A stretch of DNA of 64,000 bases from an uncultured Eubacteriales bacterium (GTDB taxonomy: Bacteria; Bacillota_A; Clostridia; Oscillospirales; Oscillospiraceae), in contig ONPY01000003.1 in NCBI GenBank assembly GCA_900319835.1, forward strand, positions 1-64,000, written 5' to 3'. Position 1 is the stretch's first letter, and each line of letters begins with the position of its first letter. Position numbers and translations under genes: made by a program. The notes beneath the pieces are model-generated. The model was not told the DNA's origin, did no database searches, and saw only the letters and a program-made list of their open reading frames with translations. Shown here piece by piece: positions 15,508 through 23,175 of the stretch.

Positions 15508-16305
15508 ATGAAACTTGCGCTGGCGCAGATGCGCATGACGAACAACGTGGGGCAGAACCTGGAAAAGACCCTGGCGCTGATCGACAGGGCGGCCGGGGCG
15601 GGAGCGGAGCTGATCGTGTTCCCGGAAATCCAGCTGAGCCCTTTCTTTCCGCAGTATGAAAAGCGGGACGCGTCCCGCTGGGCGCTGACGATGGACAGTC
15701 CGGAAATTTGCGCGGTCTGTGAAGCCTGCGCCGAAGCCGGGATCTGGGCCTCGCCCAACTTCTATATGGAGGAGGCCGGGCGGCGCTACGACATGAGCCT
15801 GCTCGTTGACAACAAGGGGAACATCGTCGGAAAACAGAAGATGGTACACATCGCCCAGGCGGCGAGCTTCTATGAGCAGGATTACTACACCCCCTCGGAA
15901 GAGGGCTTTCAGGTTTTTGACACGCCACTGGGCAAGCTCGGCGTGGTGGTCTGCTTTGATCGCCACTATCCCGAGAGTGTCCGCACAGAGGCCCTGCTGG
16001 GGGCGGAACTGATTCTGATCCCTACGGCCAACACCAAGGCCGAGCCCTCGGCGCTGTTTCAGTGGGAGGTCAAGATCCAGGCCTTCCAGAACAGCGTGAA
16101 CATCGCCATGTGCAACCGGGTGGGCCCGGAGGGTGCGATGGACTTTTCCGGCGAATCCCTGGTTTCCGACTACAACGGCGAGACCCTGGCCCTCGCCGGG
16201 GACGGGGAGGAGCTGCTGCTTTGTGAGGTGGATCTGCCCGGCGCGAAGAAAACCAGGGAGCAAAAGCCCTATACCTCTCTGCGGCGGCCGGAGCTGTATT
16301 GCTGA
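15508..16305 (+). CDS. Carbon-nitrogen hydrolase (nitrilase superfamily amidohydrolase)
   Basis: This 265-aa enzyme carries the nitrilase-superfamily triad: Glu40 in LIVFPEIQ, Lys in IVGKQKMVH and Cys in VVVCFDRHYPES. It would hydrolyse a C-N bond such as an amide or carbamoyl. Resemblance to N-carbamoylputrescine amidase-like proteins is general only. ATG 15508 follows GGGAGGCAGGACA. It is the first gene of an operon with xdhC and a MOSC protein, suggesting a link to purine or N-heterocycle breakdown by a molybdenum hydroxylase, although no hydroxylase is in view. Confidence 0.87.
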   Translation: MKLALAQMRMTNNVGQNLEKTLALIDRAAGAGAELIVFPEIQLSPFFPQYEKRDASRWALTMDSPEICAVCEACAEAGIWASPNFYMEEAGRRYDMSLLVDNKGNIVGKQKMVHIAQAASFYEQDYYTPSEEGFQVFDTPLGKLGVVVCFDRHYPESVRTEALLGAELILIPTANTKAEPSALFQWEVKIQAFQNSVNIAMCNRVGPEGAMDFSGESLVSDYNGETLALAGDGEELLLCEVDLPGAKKTREQKPYTSLRRPELYC

Positions 16306-16314
16306 GGGACCGCC

Positions 16315-17271
16315 ATGAAGAACGAGACAATCGTACGGGAGTTTGCCCACATCCTGCGGGAGTCGCAGGCGGGCCTCGCCGCAAGCTTGGAGCGGGAGGT
16401 GGAGGGGACGCGCTATCTGCGCCGCTTCGTGCCGGAGGATCGGCTGATCCTGCTGGGCGGCGGCCACATCGCCGTGCCGCTGTGCAAAATGGCGGCCATG
16501 CTGGACTTTGCCGTCACGGTGGTGGACGACCGGCCCGCCTTTGCCAACACTGCGCGTTTCCCGGCGGCGGCCCGGGTGGTCTGTGACAGCTTTGCCTCCG
16601 CCGTCGAGAGGCTGGAGATCCGCCCTACGGACTATGTCTGCGTCATCACCCGCGGCCATCGCTGGGATGGGGACTGCCTGCGGGTAATCCTGCGGGGCGA
16701 GAGCCCCTTATACCTCGGCATGATCGGCTCAAAGCGCCGGGTGACGGGACTGTTGAAGCTGCTGGAGGAGGAAGGGTATGACAGCGCACGGCTTGCCGCC
16801 ATCCACACGCCCATCGGCCTGAAGATCGGGGCGGAGACGCCTGCGGAGATCGCGGTCTCCATCTGCGCCGAGTTGGTGCAGGAGCGCCGGAGCCGGAAAA
16901 TGGAGACGAATGCGGAGCTTTTGGAGCGCGCGGACACGGACTTTGCCCTGCTGCGCTTCCTTGCGGAGGACCCGGCCCCCGGCGCGTTGATGACGGTGCT
17001 CTCCACACGGGGCTCCACCCCGGTGGAATCCGGAGCCGTCATGGCTATCGACGACGCGGGCCGGACCTTCGGCACCATCGGCGGCGGCTGCGGCGAGGCG
17101 GAGGTTATGCGTACGGCGCGGCGGCTCATCGGAACCGGGCGGCGGGAACTCGTAGAGGTGGACATGTCCAACGACCTTGCCATGGAAGAGGGCATGGTCT
17201 GCGGCGGCAGGATGCTGGTACTGGCGGAGGACGTCAGCGCCCCGGATGCGAAAGGGGAGGACGAAGCATGA
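16315..17271 (+). CDS. xdhC: XdhC/CoxI family molybdenum-hydroxylase accessory protein
   Basis: This 318-aa protein contains both XdhC parts in apparently swapped order. A Rossmann-type half comes first (LILLGGGHIAVPLCKMAAML, YLGMIGSKRRV, HTPIGLKIGAETPAEIAVSI). The CoxI half follows (MTVLSTRGSTPVESGAVMAI, TIGGGCGEAEV). XdhC proteins sulfurate and deliver Mo cofactor to xanthine dehydrogenase-type enzymes. The TGA overlaps the MOSC gene start. The swapped order is seen in some Clostridia, as far as I recall, but is worth checking. Confidence 0.9.
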   Translation: MKNETIVREFAHILRESQAGLAASLEREVEGTRYLRRFVPEDRLILLGGGHIAVPLCKMAAMLDFAVTVVDDRPAFANTARFPAAARVVCDSFASAVERLEIRPTDYVCVITRGHRWDGDCLRVILRGESPLYLGMIGSKRRVTGLLKLLEEEGYDSARLAAIHTPIGLKIGAETPAEIAVSICAELVQERRSRKMETNAELLERADTDFALLRFLAEDPAPGALMTVLSTRGSTPVESGAVMAIDDAGRTFGTIGGGCGEAEVMRTARRLIGTGRRELVEVDMSNDLAMEEGMVCGGRMLVLAEDVSAPDAKGEDEA

Positions 17272-17717
17272 GCGAAAACAGCGCGGTGATCTGCGCGGTC
17301 TGCATCAGTGAGAAAAAGGGGGAGCAGAAGCACCCCGTGGAGGAGATCCGGCTCAAACCGGGTCACGGCATCGTGGGGGACGCGCACGCGGGTCCCTGGC
17401 ACCGGCAGGTGAGTCTGCTCGGCAGGGAGAGCGTGGACTGCCTGCAGGAGAAGATACCCATCCGGCTTCTGCCCGGGGCCTTTGCGGAGAATATCCTCTG
17501 CCAGGGCCTGACGCTGTATCGGCTCCCGGTGGGCACCCGGCTGAAAATCGGCACGGCGCTCTGCGAGGTGACCCAGATCGGCAAGGAGTGCCATGCCGAC
17601 TGTGCCATCCGCCGCCAGGCAGGGGATTGCGTCATGCCCCGCGAGGGCATCTTCGCCGTGGTGCTGGAGGAGGGAACGGCCCGCCCCGGCGATATGGTGG
17701 AGGTGCTGGAGACATAA
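17268..17717 (+). CDS. MOSC domain protein
   Basis: This 149-aa protein is a single MOSC (molybdenum cofactor sulfurase C-terminal-like) domain: IVGDAHAGPWHRQVSLL, GAFAENILCQGL, VTQIGKECHADCAI with the conserved cysteine, and MPREGIFAVVLEEG. Such domains handle or sulfurate molybdenum cofactor. The ATGA overlap with xdhC implies coupled translation and a shared role in Mo-cofactor maturation. Terminated by a strong hairpin. Confidence 0.9.
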   Translation: MSENSAVICAVCISEKKGEQKHPVEEIRLKPGHGIVGDAHAGPWHRQVSLLGRESVDCLQEKIPIRLLPGAFAENILCQGLTLYRLPVGTRLKIGTALCEVTQIGKECHADCAIRRQAGDCVMPREGIFAVVLEEGTARPGDMVEVLET

Positions 17718-17750
17718 AAAAGCAGGGAAACCGGCGGTTTCCCTGCTTTT
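17718..17750. terminator. Bidirectional terminator
   Basis: AAAAGCAGGGAAACC / GGTTTCCCTGCTTTT with a 3-nt loop, between the MOSC gene and the convergent Rrf2 gene. Confidence 0.92.
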
Positions 17751-17751
17751 A

Positions 17752-18162
17752 TCATGCCTGCTCCTGCATCAGATTCCGGATTGTGTAGCCGCTCAGGTAG
17801 GAGGTGACCACCTGACTGAGTCCCGCCCAGAGGGGAAGTGTTCGACAGCCGTCCGTCCTGGGGCAGGGCCTGCTGCCTTTCTGCAGACAGGCTACCGGGG
17901 CCAGCGTCCCCTCAGTCAGCTCCAGCACGTCCAGCACGCCGATCTCCTCCGGCGCCCGGCCCAGGCGGTAGCCGCCTCCCTTCCCGCGCAGCCCGGTGAG
18001 GATGCCGCCCCGGACCAGCTCCTTGACGATACTCTCCAGATACTTCTCGGAGATGTTCTGACGTTCAGCGATCTCCCGGAGAGTGACACAGCCTTCCTCC
18101 CCGTGCTCTGCCAGATCCACCAGCACCCGCAGCGCATAGCGGCCCCGTGTGGAAATCATCAT
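17752..18162 (-). CDS. Rrf2-family transcriptional regulator with Fe-S-type cysteines
   Basis: This 136-aa protein has the Rrf2 winged helix: STRGRYALRVLVDLAEHG, ISEKYLESIVKELV and LRGKGGGYRLGR. A three-cysteine cluster, ACLQKGSRPCPRTDGC, fits the [2Fe-2S] or [4Fe-4S] ligand loop of IscR/NsrR/RsrR-type sensors. It probably senses iron-sulfur, redox or NO status. No isc/suf genes follow, so targets are unknown. The start overlaps two adjacent ATGs (18162 and 18159). Confidence 0.88.
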   Translation of the reverse strand: MMISTRGRYALRVLVDLAEHGEEGCVTLREIAERQNISEKYLESIVKELVRGGILTGLRGKGGGYRLGRAPEEIGVLDVLELTEGTLAPVACLQKGSRPCPRTDGCRTLPLWAGLSQVVTSYLSGYTIRNLMQEQA

Positions 18163-18294
18163 AAGCGAGTCTCCTTCCGCTGCTTCAAGATATTCCCATT
18201 ATACCGCAGGACAAGTGGGATTTCAAGCGCGTGCACACCGCGCTTTCCTCTCTTCTCCATTGCCAAGCGGAAGTCTTTGCGATAAAATAGGCCC

Positions 18295-19467
18295 ATGAAA
18301 AGCACCGCTGTGAAAAAACGCGGCCCCGCCGCCATATTCGCTCTCTGCCCCTGGGCCCATGTGCTGGCGCTGCTGGGGGCGCTCGTCATCGGCGCGCATC
18401 TGGTCCTACGCCGGAACACGGCGGTGATGCGTTGGCTCTCCGCGGGCTTTGTCCAGCCGGTGCATCGCGTCCTCGCAGCACTTACGGCGAAGCTGCCCTT
18501 CTCTCTGGCGGAGTTTCTCTATGCCCTCGTGATCGGGGGGACGCTGGTCTATGTCGTGGCGGAGCTTGTCCGCCTGATGGGCCGTGACGGCCGGGGCAGG
18601 CGGCTCTACCGGCTTCTGATGCGCCTTCTGGCGCTGGGACTTGCGATCTATGCGCTGTTCTGCGCGCTCTGGGGTGTGTACTACTATGGGGACGATTTCG
18701 TGGAGAAGAGCGGCCTTGCCATGGAGGAGATTTCTGCGGAGGATCTCGAGCTTGTGACGCTGTACTTTGCCGCACAGGTGAATGACTTCGCGCCCCTGGT
18801 GCCGCGTGACGGAGAGGGCTGCTGCGCGTCGGACCGGGCGGCGCTTCTGGCAAGATCCCCTGCGCTGTTTCGCGCCGTGACAGGGGACTTCGCCTGCCTT
18901 GCGGGCCCCGAGGTACCGGCCAAGCGGATGTTCTTTTCCCGCATCATGTCCATCATCGATTTCACAGGCTTCTTCTGCCCCTTCACCGGGGAGGCCAATG
19001 TGAACGCGGATTTCCCCGAGGGACTCTTTGCCGCCACGGTGGCCCACGAGTTGTCCCACCAGCGCGGGGTGGCCAAGGAGCAGGAGGCAAACTTCGTGGC
19101 GGTGCTTGCGTCACTGGCAAGCGGCGATGCGGAGTACAGCTATTCCGCCTGCCTGCTTGCCTATGTGCATCTGGGCAATGCTCTCGCGTCTGTGAAGCCC
19201 GAGGCCTATCGCATGATCTACGCGGGCCTGGACGAGGGAGCACGGGCGGATCTCCGGGCCAGCAGCGAGTACTGGGCGCGCTTTGAAAGCCCGGTGCAGA
19301 CCGTGACCGACGCGGTATATGAGGGTTTCCTGCAGAGTTACGATCAGAAGCTGGGGATGCGCAGCTACGGCGCCTGCGTGGACCTGCTGGTCAACTACTA
19401 CCGCCCCGCCGCCGCGGCGTATTTTCATATGGAGGCGGTCAGAGAATCGCATAAATCAACAGCCTGA
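18295..19467 (+). CDS. DUF3810-like membrane metalloprotease-type protein
   Basis: This 390-aa protein has N-terminal membrane segments (about residues 18-38, 62-90, 112-125) and an extracytoplasmic domain with the zinc-protease motif AHELSHQRG followed by KEQEANF. These features match DUF3810. Peptidase activity is plausible from HExxH but not shown. The strand pairs divergently with the Rrf2 gene. It ends just before the terminator that originally followed tRNA-Gln on the other strand. Confidence 0.8.
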   Translation: MKSTAVKKRGPAAIFALCPWAHVLALLGALVIGAHLVLRRNTAVMRWLSAGFVQPVHRVLAALTAKLPFSLAEFLYALVIGGTLVYVVAELVRLMGRDGRGRRLYRLLMRLLALGLAIYALFCALWGVYYYGDDFVEKSGLAMEEISAEDLELVTLYFAAQVNDFAPLVPRDGEGCCASDRAALLARSPALFRAVTGDFACLAGPEVPAKRMFFSRIMSIIDFTGFFCPFTGEANVNADFPEGLFAATVAHELSHQRGVAKEQEANFVAVLASLASGDAEYSYSACLLAYVHLGNALASVKPEAYRMIYAGLDEGARADLRASSEYWARFESPVQTVTDAVYEGFLQSYDQKLGMRSYGACVDLLVNYYRPAAAAYFHMEAVRESHKSTA

Positions 19468-19479
19468 GGCTATCGAAAA

Positions 19480-19511
19480 GAAACGGCCCACCCGAATGGG
19501 TGAGCCGTTTC
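19480..19511. terminator. Displaced terminator of tRNA-Gln (and end of DUF3810 gene)
   Basis: GAAACGGCCCACCC / GGGTGAGCCGTTTC with one mismatch and a 4-nt loop. Read on the minus strand it follows attL directly, where the chromosomal tRNA-Gln would have ended before insertion. Confidence 0.8.
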
Positions 19512-19514
19512 CTT

Positions 19515-19537
19515 TGGCAGCGGGAGAAGGATTCGAA
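19515..19537 (-). repeat. attL (duplicated 3' end of tRNA-Gln)
   Basis: 23 bp identical to 55980-56002, starting TGGCAGCGGGAG. It is followed on the element side by unrelated sequence (GTGAAAGG versus CCCTCACA at the tRNA copy), defining the repeat end. Confidence 0.9.
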
Positions 19538-19646
19538 GTGAAAGGCAGATCTGCGTTGAACTCTTTTATCTGCAAAAGCAAGTAAATTATAAAAAACGTC
19601 GATTTTCCCAACCTGTCAACAAATAAAAAATGTTTATTTGCGTTCC

Positions 19647-19670
19647 CGTAAGGGTAGCGGTAAGGGTACA
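19647..19670. promoter_or_regulatory. Left arm-type integrase sites
   Basis: Two tandem copies, CGTAAGGGTA and CGGTAAGGGTACA, about 110 bp inside attL. They match the pair near the right end (55871-55894). Spacing and location fit arm-type (DR2) binding sites of Tn916-like tyrosine integrases. Confidence 0.75.
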
Positions 19671-19688
19671 ATTACAGGAGGAAAAAAC

Positions 19689-20282
19689 ATGAAAAACACA
19701 ACGTTTGAAAGCATCGGAGGAACCTACAAAATGACCAATGACTGTCTGATTCCCGAATTGAGTATAGCAGAAACAGCCCCTCTCGGCAAGTGGGGATTGC
19801 TGCGCAAACACTATCTGATGGATAACCACAAAGCGCTTTATTCCAGCTGGATGCTCACGGGCGAACTGGACAAGCATCTGGCTCAGGTCGAACAGCAAGC
19901 CCAGGAACGCTTTGACCAAATCGTGGTTGAACTCTCGGTACAACGGGGAATCACAGAAAAACTCAAAGCAGAGGATCAGCTCCGTTGGGTTCAGGAAATG
20001 AACGCCGCACGAGCTACTGCCGAGGAAATGGTTCTGGATGAATTCATCTACACGCTGGATGAGAAAAAGAAAAATCGAAAGGAAAGCAAACCGCGGTTCA
20101 ATTCTTTCGATGACCTTCCAACCGTTCTGAATGCGGGCGATTTAGCCGGTGCACTCAACATATCCAGAGCAACCAGCTATTGCCTGCTTCGCAGCGCCGA
20201 CTTTCCGACCCTGCAGATCGGACGTCGACTGCTCGTGACACGTGACAGCTTGCTGGAGTGGATCAAGAAACAGGAAAAGTGA
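19689..20282 (+). CDS. TnpV-excisionase fusion protein
   Basis: This 197-aa protein has two parts. Residues 1-120 match the TnpV family (FESIGGTYKMTNDCLIPEL, LGKWGLLRKHYLMDNHKALY). Residues 137-197 match an excisionase/MerR-like helix-turn-helix (LNAGDLAGALNISRATSYCL, FPTLQIGRRLLVTRDSLLEW). The same two domains exist as separate proteins in this element, at 28961-29335 and 52915-53148. A lysine-rich linker (EKKKNRKESK) joins them. ATG 19689 follows ACAGGAGGAAAAAAC. Position next to attL suggests a recombination directionality factor. Confidence 0.82.
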   Translation: MKNTTFESIGGTYKMTNDCLIPELSIAETAPLGKWGLLRKHYLMDNHKALYSSWMLTGELDKHLAQVEQQAQERFDQIVVELSVQRGITEKLKAEDQLRWVQEMNAARATAEEMVLDEFIYTLDEKKKNRKESKPRFNSFDDLPTVLNAGDLAGALNISRATSYCLLRSADFPTLQIGRRLLVTRDSLLEWIKKQEK

Positions 20283-20372
20283 CCTGAATCCTAGTACATC
20301 CAATAAGGAATCGGCACCCGGAAACCGTTGATTTCAACGGCCTTCCGGGTGCTTATTTGTGTAAAGGCGGCA

Positions 20373-20555
20373 TTACTGCAATTCAATCTTTCCGTGCTGC
20401 TTTTCGAAGTCCTCGATAGCCTTGCGGATCAGGTAAATCACTTCGCCGTTTGCCGATCGGCCCTCATACTGAGAGATATAGTGCAGTTTATAGTGAAGCT
20501 CACTGTCGATGCGAAGTCCAAGGTGCTTGTCTTTTTCTTTTTTCAAAGTGTCCAT
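20373..20555 (-). CDS. Ribbon-helix-helix (Arc-type) regulator
   Basis: This 60-aa protein has an Arc/MetJ-like fold signature: a basic N-terminus, strand KHLGLRIDSELHYKLHYIS, then GRSANGEVIYLIRKAIEDFEKQH. It is transcribed divergently from the 20669 gene. The intergenic region carries palindromes that could be its operators. Likely a small repressor controlling its own and the divergent promoter; inference from size and arrangement. Confidence 0.78.
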   Translation of the reverse strand: MDTLKKEKDKHLGLRIDSELHYKLHYISQYEGRSANGEVIYLIRKAIEDFEKQHGKIELQ

Positions 20556-20567
20556 TCGGCACCCTCC

Positions 20568-20609
20568 ATGTACTTGATAAAAGATAATTTGAGTTTATTT
20601 CAAGTACAT
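20568..20609. promoter_or_regulatory. Operator candidate 1: ATGTACTTGA / TCAAGTACAT
   Basis: Perfect 10-bp inverted arms separated by 22 bp, immediately upstream of the ribbon-helix-helix gene. They share the AAGTAC half-site with the palindrome at 20627-20643. Confidence 0.65.
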
Positions 20610-20626
20610 GTTAGAATGTGCAAAGT

Positions 20627-20643
20627 GTACTTATTTTAAGTAC
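20627..20643. promoter_or_regulatory. Operator candidate 2: GTACTT-ATTTT-AAGTAC
   Basis: Perfect 6-bp palindrome just before the plus-strand gene. It has the same AAGTAC half-site as candidate 1, so four half-sites lie in 76 bp. Confidence 0.65.
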
Positions 20644-20668
20644 GCAACATTTGAGGGGAGATGAGGAC

Positions 20669-20983
20669 ATGGAGAGAACTGGCTATGCCTTTTTCGTGGA
20701 GAGCCCGCGGATCATCGAGGATCTTCTGGCACCGCACCCTATTGAACAAGAGATGCAGTATGAAATCGTAAAGACGGTGAAGCTGGCGAAGATCGACTAT
20801 GAAAACTTCATCACGGACATGATCGCTGACCGGCAGTTCATCGAGGACAACGCTTCACTCTGCTCCCGAGGTGAAATATGGCGCTGTATACTCGTACAGC
20901 AGCGCGGCCGCTCGGACGGCGTTCTTGTAATGCCTATCGACGGCTGCTATGTCGGCCGGGCAGCATATGTTTGCGATATTTGA
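20669..20983 (+). CDS. Small conserved mobile-element protein
   Basis: This 104-aa soluble protein begins MERTGYAFFVESPRIIEDLL and contains YEIVKTVKLAKIDYENFITDM and a cysteine-containing strand region near the C-terminus. I recall similar proteins encoded in clostridial integrative elements, but do not know a function. ATG 20669 follows GAGGGGAGATGAGGAC. It lies behind the AAGTAC operator palindromes, so the adjacent ribbon-helix-helix protein probably regulates it. The 258 nt after it contain no clear gene. Confidence 0.6.
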   Translation: MERTGYAFFVESPRIIEDLLAPHPIEQEMQYEIVKTVKLAKIDYENFITDMIADRQFIEDNASLCSRGEIWRCILVQQRGRSDGVLVMPIDGCYVGRAAYVCDI

Positions 20984-21241
20984 ACTGTCGAGGTTTTCTC
21001 GGCAGTTGCCATGGTCGTCTCCATTTTGGAAACGACCCGTTTGCTCCATCTGATTTTGATGATCCATTTCCAAATTGGAAACTGTTGCAGCCGCAAGCTT
21101 CAAATAATTGTGGCTCAATGTCTGTACTATACGGCATGCTTCATCATCAAGCGTAAAACAAATGAGATAATTCGGAAAGTCCGAATTATCTCATTTGTTT
21201 GTAAATGCAGTTCAGTCCAAACAAGCCGTCCAATAGATAAT

Positions 21242-22378
21242 TCAGAAATCCTGAATTTCTTTCTTCACTGTATCCAACCGCCGGAAGAACATATCCCGTG
21301 TGGCCTGATCTTCAAACCACTCCGGATTGATCTCCGCGATCTGATTCAGACCCACGGCGCGGACTGCCTCGATGGCCGCCTCGCGTTGCGAGAGCTTCCG
21401 GCTGCTTGTCTGGCAGCGGGCTCCGTCGATCGTATCATAGGCCAGGAAGGACTTGTTGAAGTCCACCAGGGGATAGAGCTTTTCCAGCCTGTTTGTATCG
21501 TTGCTGACCAGGAAGCCCCAGTTGCCCCAGTGCCGGTCGGTGTTGCCTACTAGGTAGTCGATCAGGTTCATCATGTGATAGGCGTAGGAGTCCTTCTTCA
21601 GCACGAAGGCGTCCCGATCCAGCTCATGATTGACGCAGTACACGTCCACCGCCTCCATGGAGACGAGGCTTGCATCTTCGGAAGTGATGATGCGGCTCCG
21701 GGAAACCAGTTTGTTCTCGAAGGTGGACGGCTCATAGGCCACACTCTCTGCCCGGAAACAGCGCGCGATCTTCGAGGCCAGCAGCTCGGCCTTTACGTCG
21801 CGCTCATCGCCGTTCTTCAGGAGATAGAAGGTTCCGTTCTCCCGAATCCACGCCTTCGGTGCAACGCCCTGGGTCCCAATGTCCCCGGCCGCGTCGTTGG
21901 GCTTCAGCAGCTCCGCGTTCTGAACGGTAAGAGAGCGGCCGTTCAGACTGACGTCGGCGAAGGCCCCGGACAACGAATGCCGGAACAGGCTGAGGTCGGC
22001 GAAACTGACGTTCTCCCGGTTGAACTTGACCCAGTACACGTCGGTCAGGCTCAGCCCGTGATAGGAAATGGCGATGGCGGCACGGTCGCGATCCGTCACG
22101 GCCTGCTTTGCCCCAATGCTGTTCAGAATTTCCTTGGCGAATCGGCGATCCAGGGTCAGAACGCGGGAGGAACACCAATAGTAGAAATTGTTCAGGTTGT
22201 TGAGCCGCGTGTCAAGATCATCCGCCGTCTCCAGATAGAGATTATAAGGCATAAAGGACGGGGCATAGATCGTGCAGGTGCCGTCCTCGCGGATGGCCGC
22301 GACCTTACGGTCCTTGTGCATGATCGTGAACCGCCCCCAGCCCTTGGCCAGGACGGCATGATTCACAGCAATGCTCAT
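21242..22378 (-). CDS. HipA-like serine/threonine kinase-fold protein
   Basis: This 378-aa protein has kinase-fold motifs typical of HipA/CtkA or PI-kinase-like enzymes. These are KAWIRENGTFYLLKNG (nucleotide-binding lysine region), EAVDVYC, the catalytic loop GNTDRHWGNWGF, and PLVDFNKSF as the metal-binding segment. The N-terminal 150 residues are unlike classical HipA. ATG 22378 has GGGAGGAGTTGCTGAT upstream. No HipB-type antitoxin gene adjoins it; instead a PPP-type phosphatase gene lies directly upstream. A toxin or defence kinase reversed by the phosphatase is a reasonable hypothesis. Confidence 0.75.
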   Translation of the reverse strand: MSIAVNHAVLAKGWGRFTIMHKDRKVAAIREDGTCTIYAPSFMPYNLYLETADDLDTRLNNLNNFYYWCSSRVLTLDRRFAKEILNSIGAKQAVTDRDRAAIAISYHGLSLTDVYWVKFNRENVSFADLSLFRHSLSGAFADVSLNGRSLTVQNAELLKPNDAAGDIGTQGVAPKAWIRENGTFYLLKNGDERDVKAELLASKIARCFRAESVAYEPSTFENKLVSRSRIITSEDASLVSMEAVDVYCVNHELDRDAFVLKKDSYAYHMMNLIDYLVGNTDRHWGNWGFLVSNDTNRLEKLYPLVDFNKSFLAYDTIDGARCQTSSRKLSQREAAIEAVRAVGLNQIAEINPEWFEDQATRDMFFRRLDTVKKEIQDF

Positions 22379-22417
22379 ATCAGCAACTCCTCCCATTCCG
22401 TACTTCTCACGGGTACG

Positions 22418-23167
22418 TTAATCTTCAAGCGTCAGGATATTGATCCTCCCGCTGTACGCGGTGCAGGCGTCCAGCGCGATCACGCCGGGGCCGTAGTAGG
22501 GACTGAAATCTGCGTCCGGCCCGAACTCGGAACCTTTGTTTTCGTACCGCGCGTGGCCGTAGGAACAATGCCAGTGGCCGCAGAGGATCGTCTTTTCTTC
22601 CGTGCAGGCCTGCGCCGCGTCCATCCCATTGATCCACCGCGCACGGCGCCACTCCTCGGGTGTGGCCTCACGCCAGTCGGAGCGATGGCTGTAGCTGCCG
22701 TCGCGCTCCTGGATGCAGGGAATCCAGCCGTGCACGAAAACATAATGCGCGGTCTCATAATAGTCTACCATCGCCGGAATGATTTGTCGATAATAGGCTG
22801 TGTTCTGCGCTGCCTCGGCGAAATCGAAATTGCGGATGAGGGCCAGTCCGGGGTCATAGCCCGTCAGCTGCAGGGCGGTTCCGTAGGTCCCGTTGCTCTT
22901 GTGGTGCCGGACAGGCAGACCCTCGTCGATCGTGATCATTTCCTCGTAGAGATCTTCATGGTTCCCGCGGACCAGGATCACGGCGTCCTGTTCCAGAAGG
23001 GAGAGGATGAAGCGCTGCATCTCCACGGCTTCCTGCCCGCGGTCGAAGATATCGCCTAGGATGATCAGCTTGTGCGGCTCAGGATCGGTGAAATACCCCG
23101 CCTCATCCAGCGCCTTATGAAATTCGGTATAAAAGCCGTGAATATCGACGGTGATGTAGTATTTCAT
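22418..23167 (-). CDS. PPP-family metallophosphatase
   Basis: This 249-aa enzyme carries the calcineurin-like motifs in order: DIHGF (about 9-13), GDIFDRG (about 45-51), GNHEDL (about 77-82), VFVHGW and CGHWHCSYGH. This matches bacterial serine/threonine phosphatases or Ap4A hydrolase-like enzymes. It has two extended loops compared with minimal forms. ATG 23167 is preferred over the longer frame. Only 39 nt separate it from the kinase-like gene downstream, so the pair is co-transcribed. Confidence 0.88.
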   Translation of the reverse strand: MKYYITVDIHGFYTEFHKALDEAGYFTDPEPHKLIILGDIFDRGQEAVEMQRFILSLLEQDAVILVRGNHEDLYEEMITIDEGLPVRHHKSNGTYGTALQLTGYDPGLALIRNFDFAEAAQNTAYYRQIIPAMVDYYETAHYVFVHGWIPCIQERDGSYSHRSDWREATPEEWRRARWINGMDAAQACTEEKTILCGHWHCSYGHARYENKGSEFGPDADFSPYYGPGVIALDACTAYSGRINILTLED

Positions 23168-23175
23168 GCTAGATT

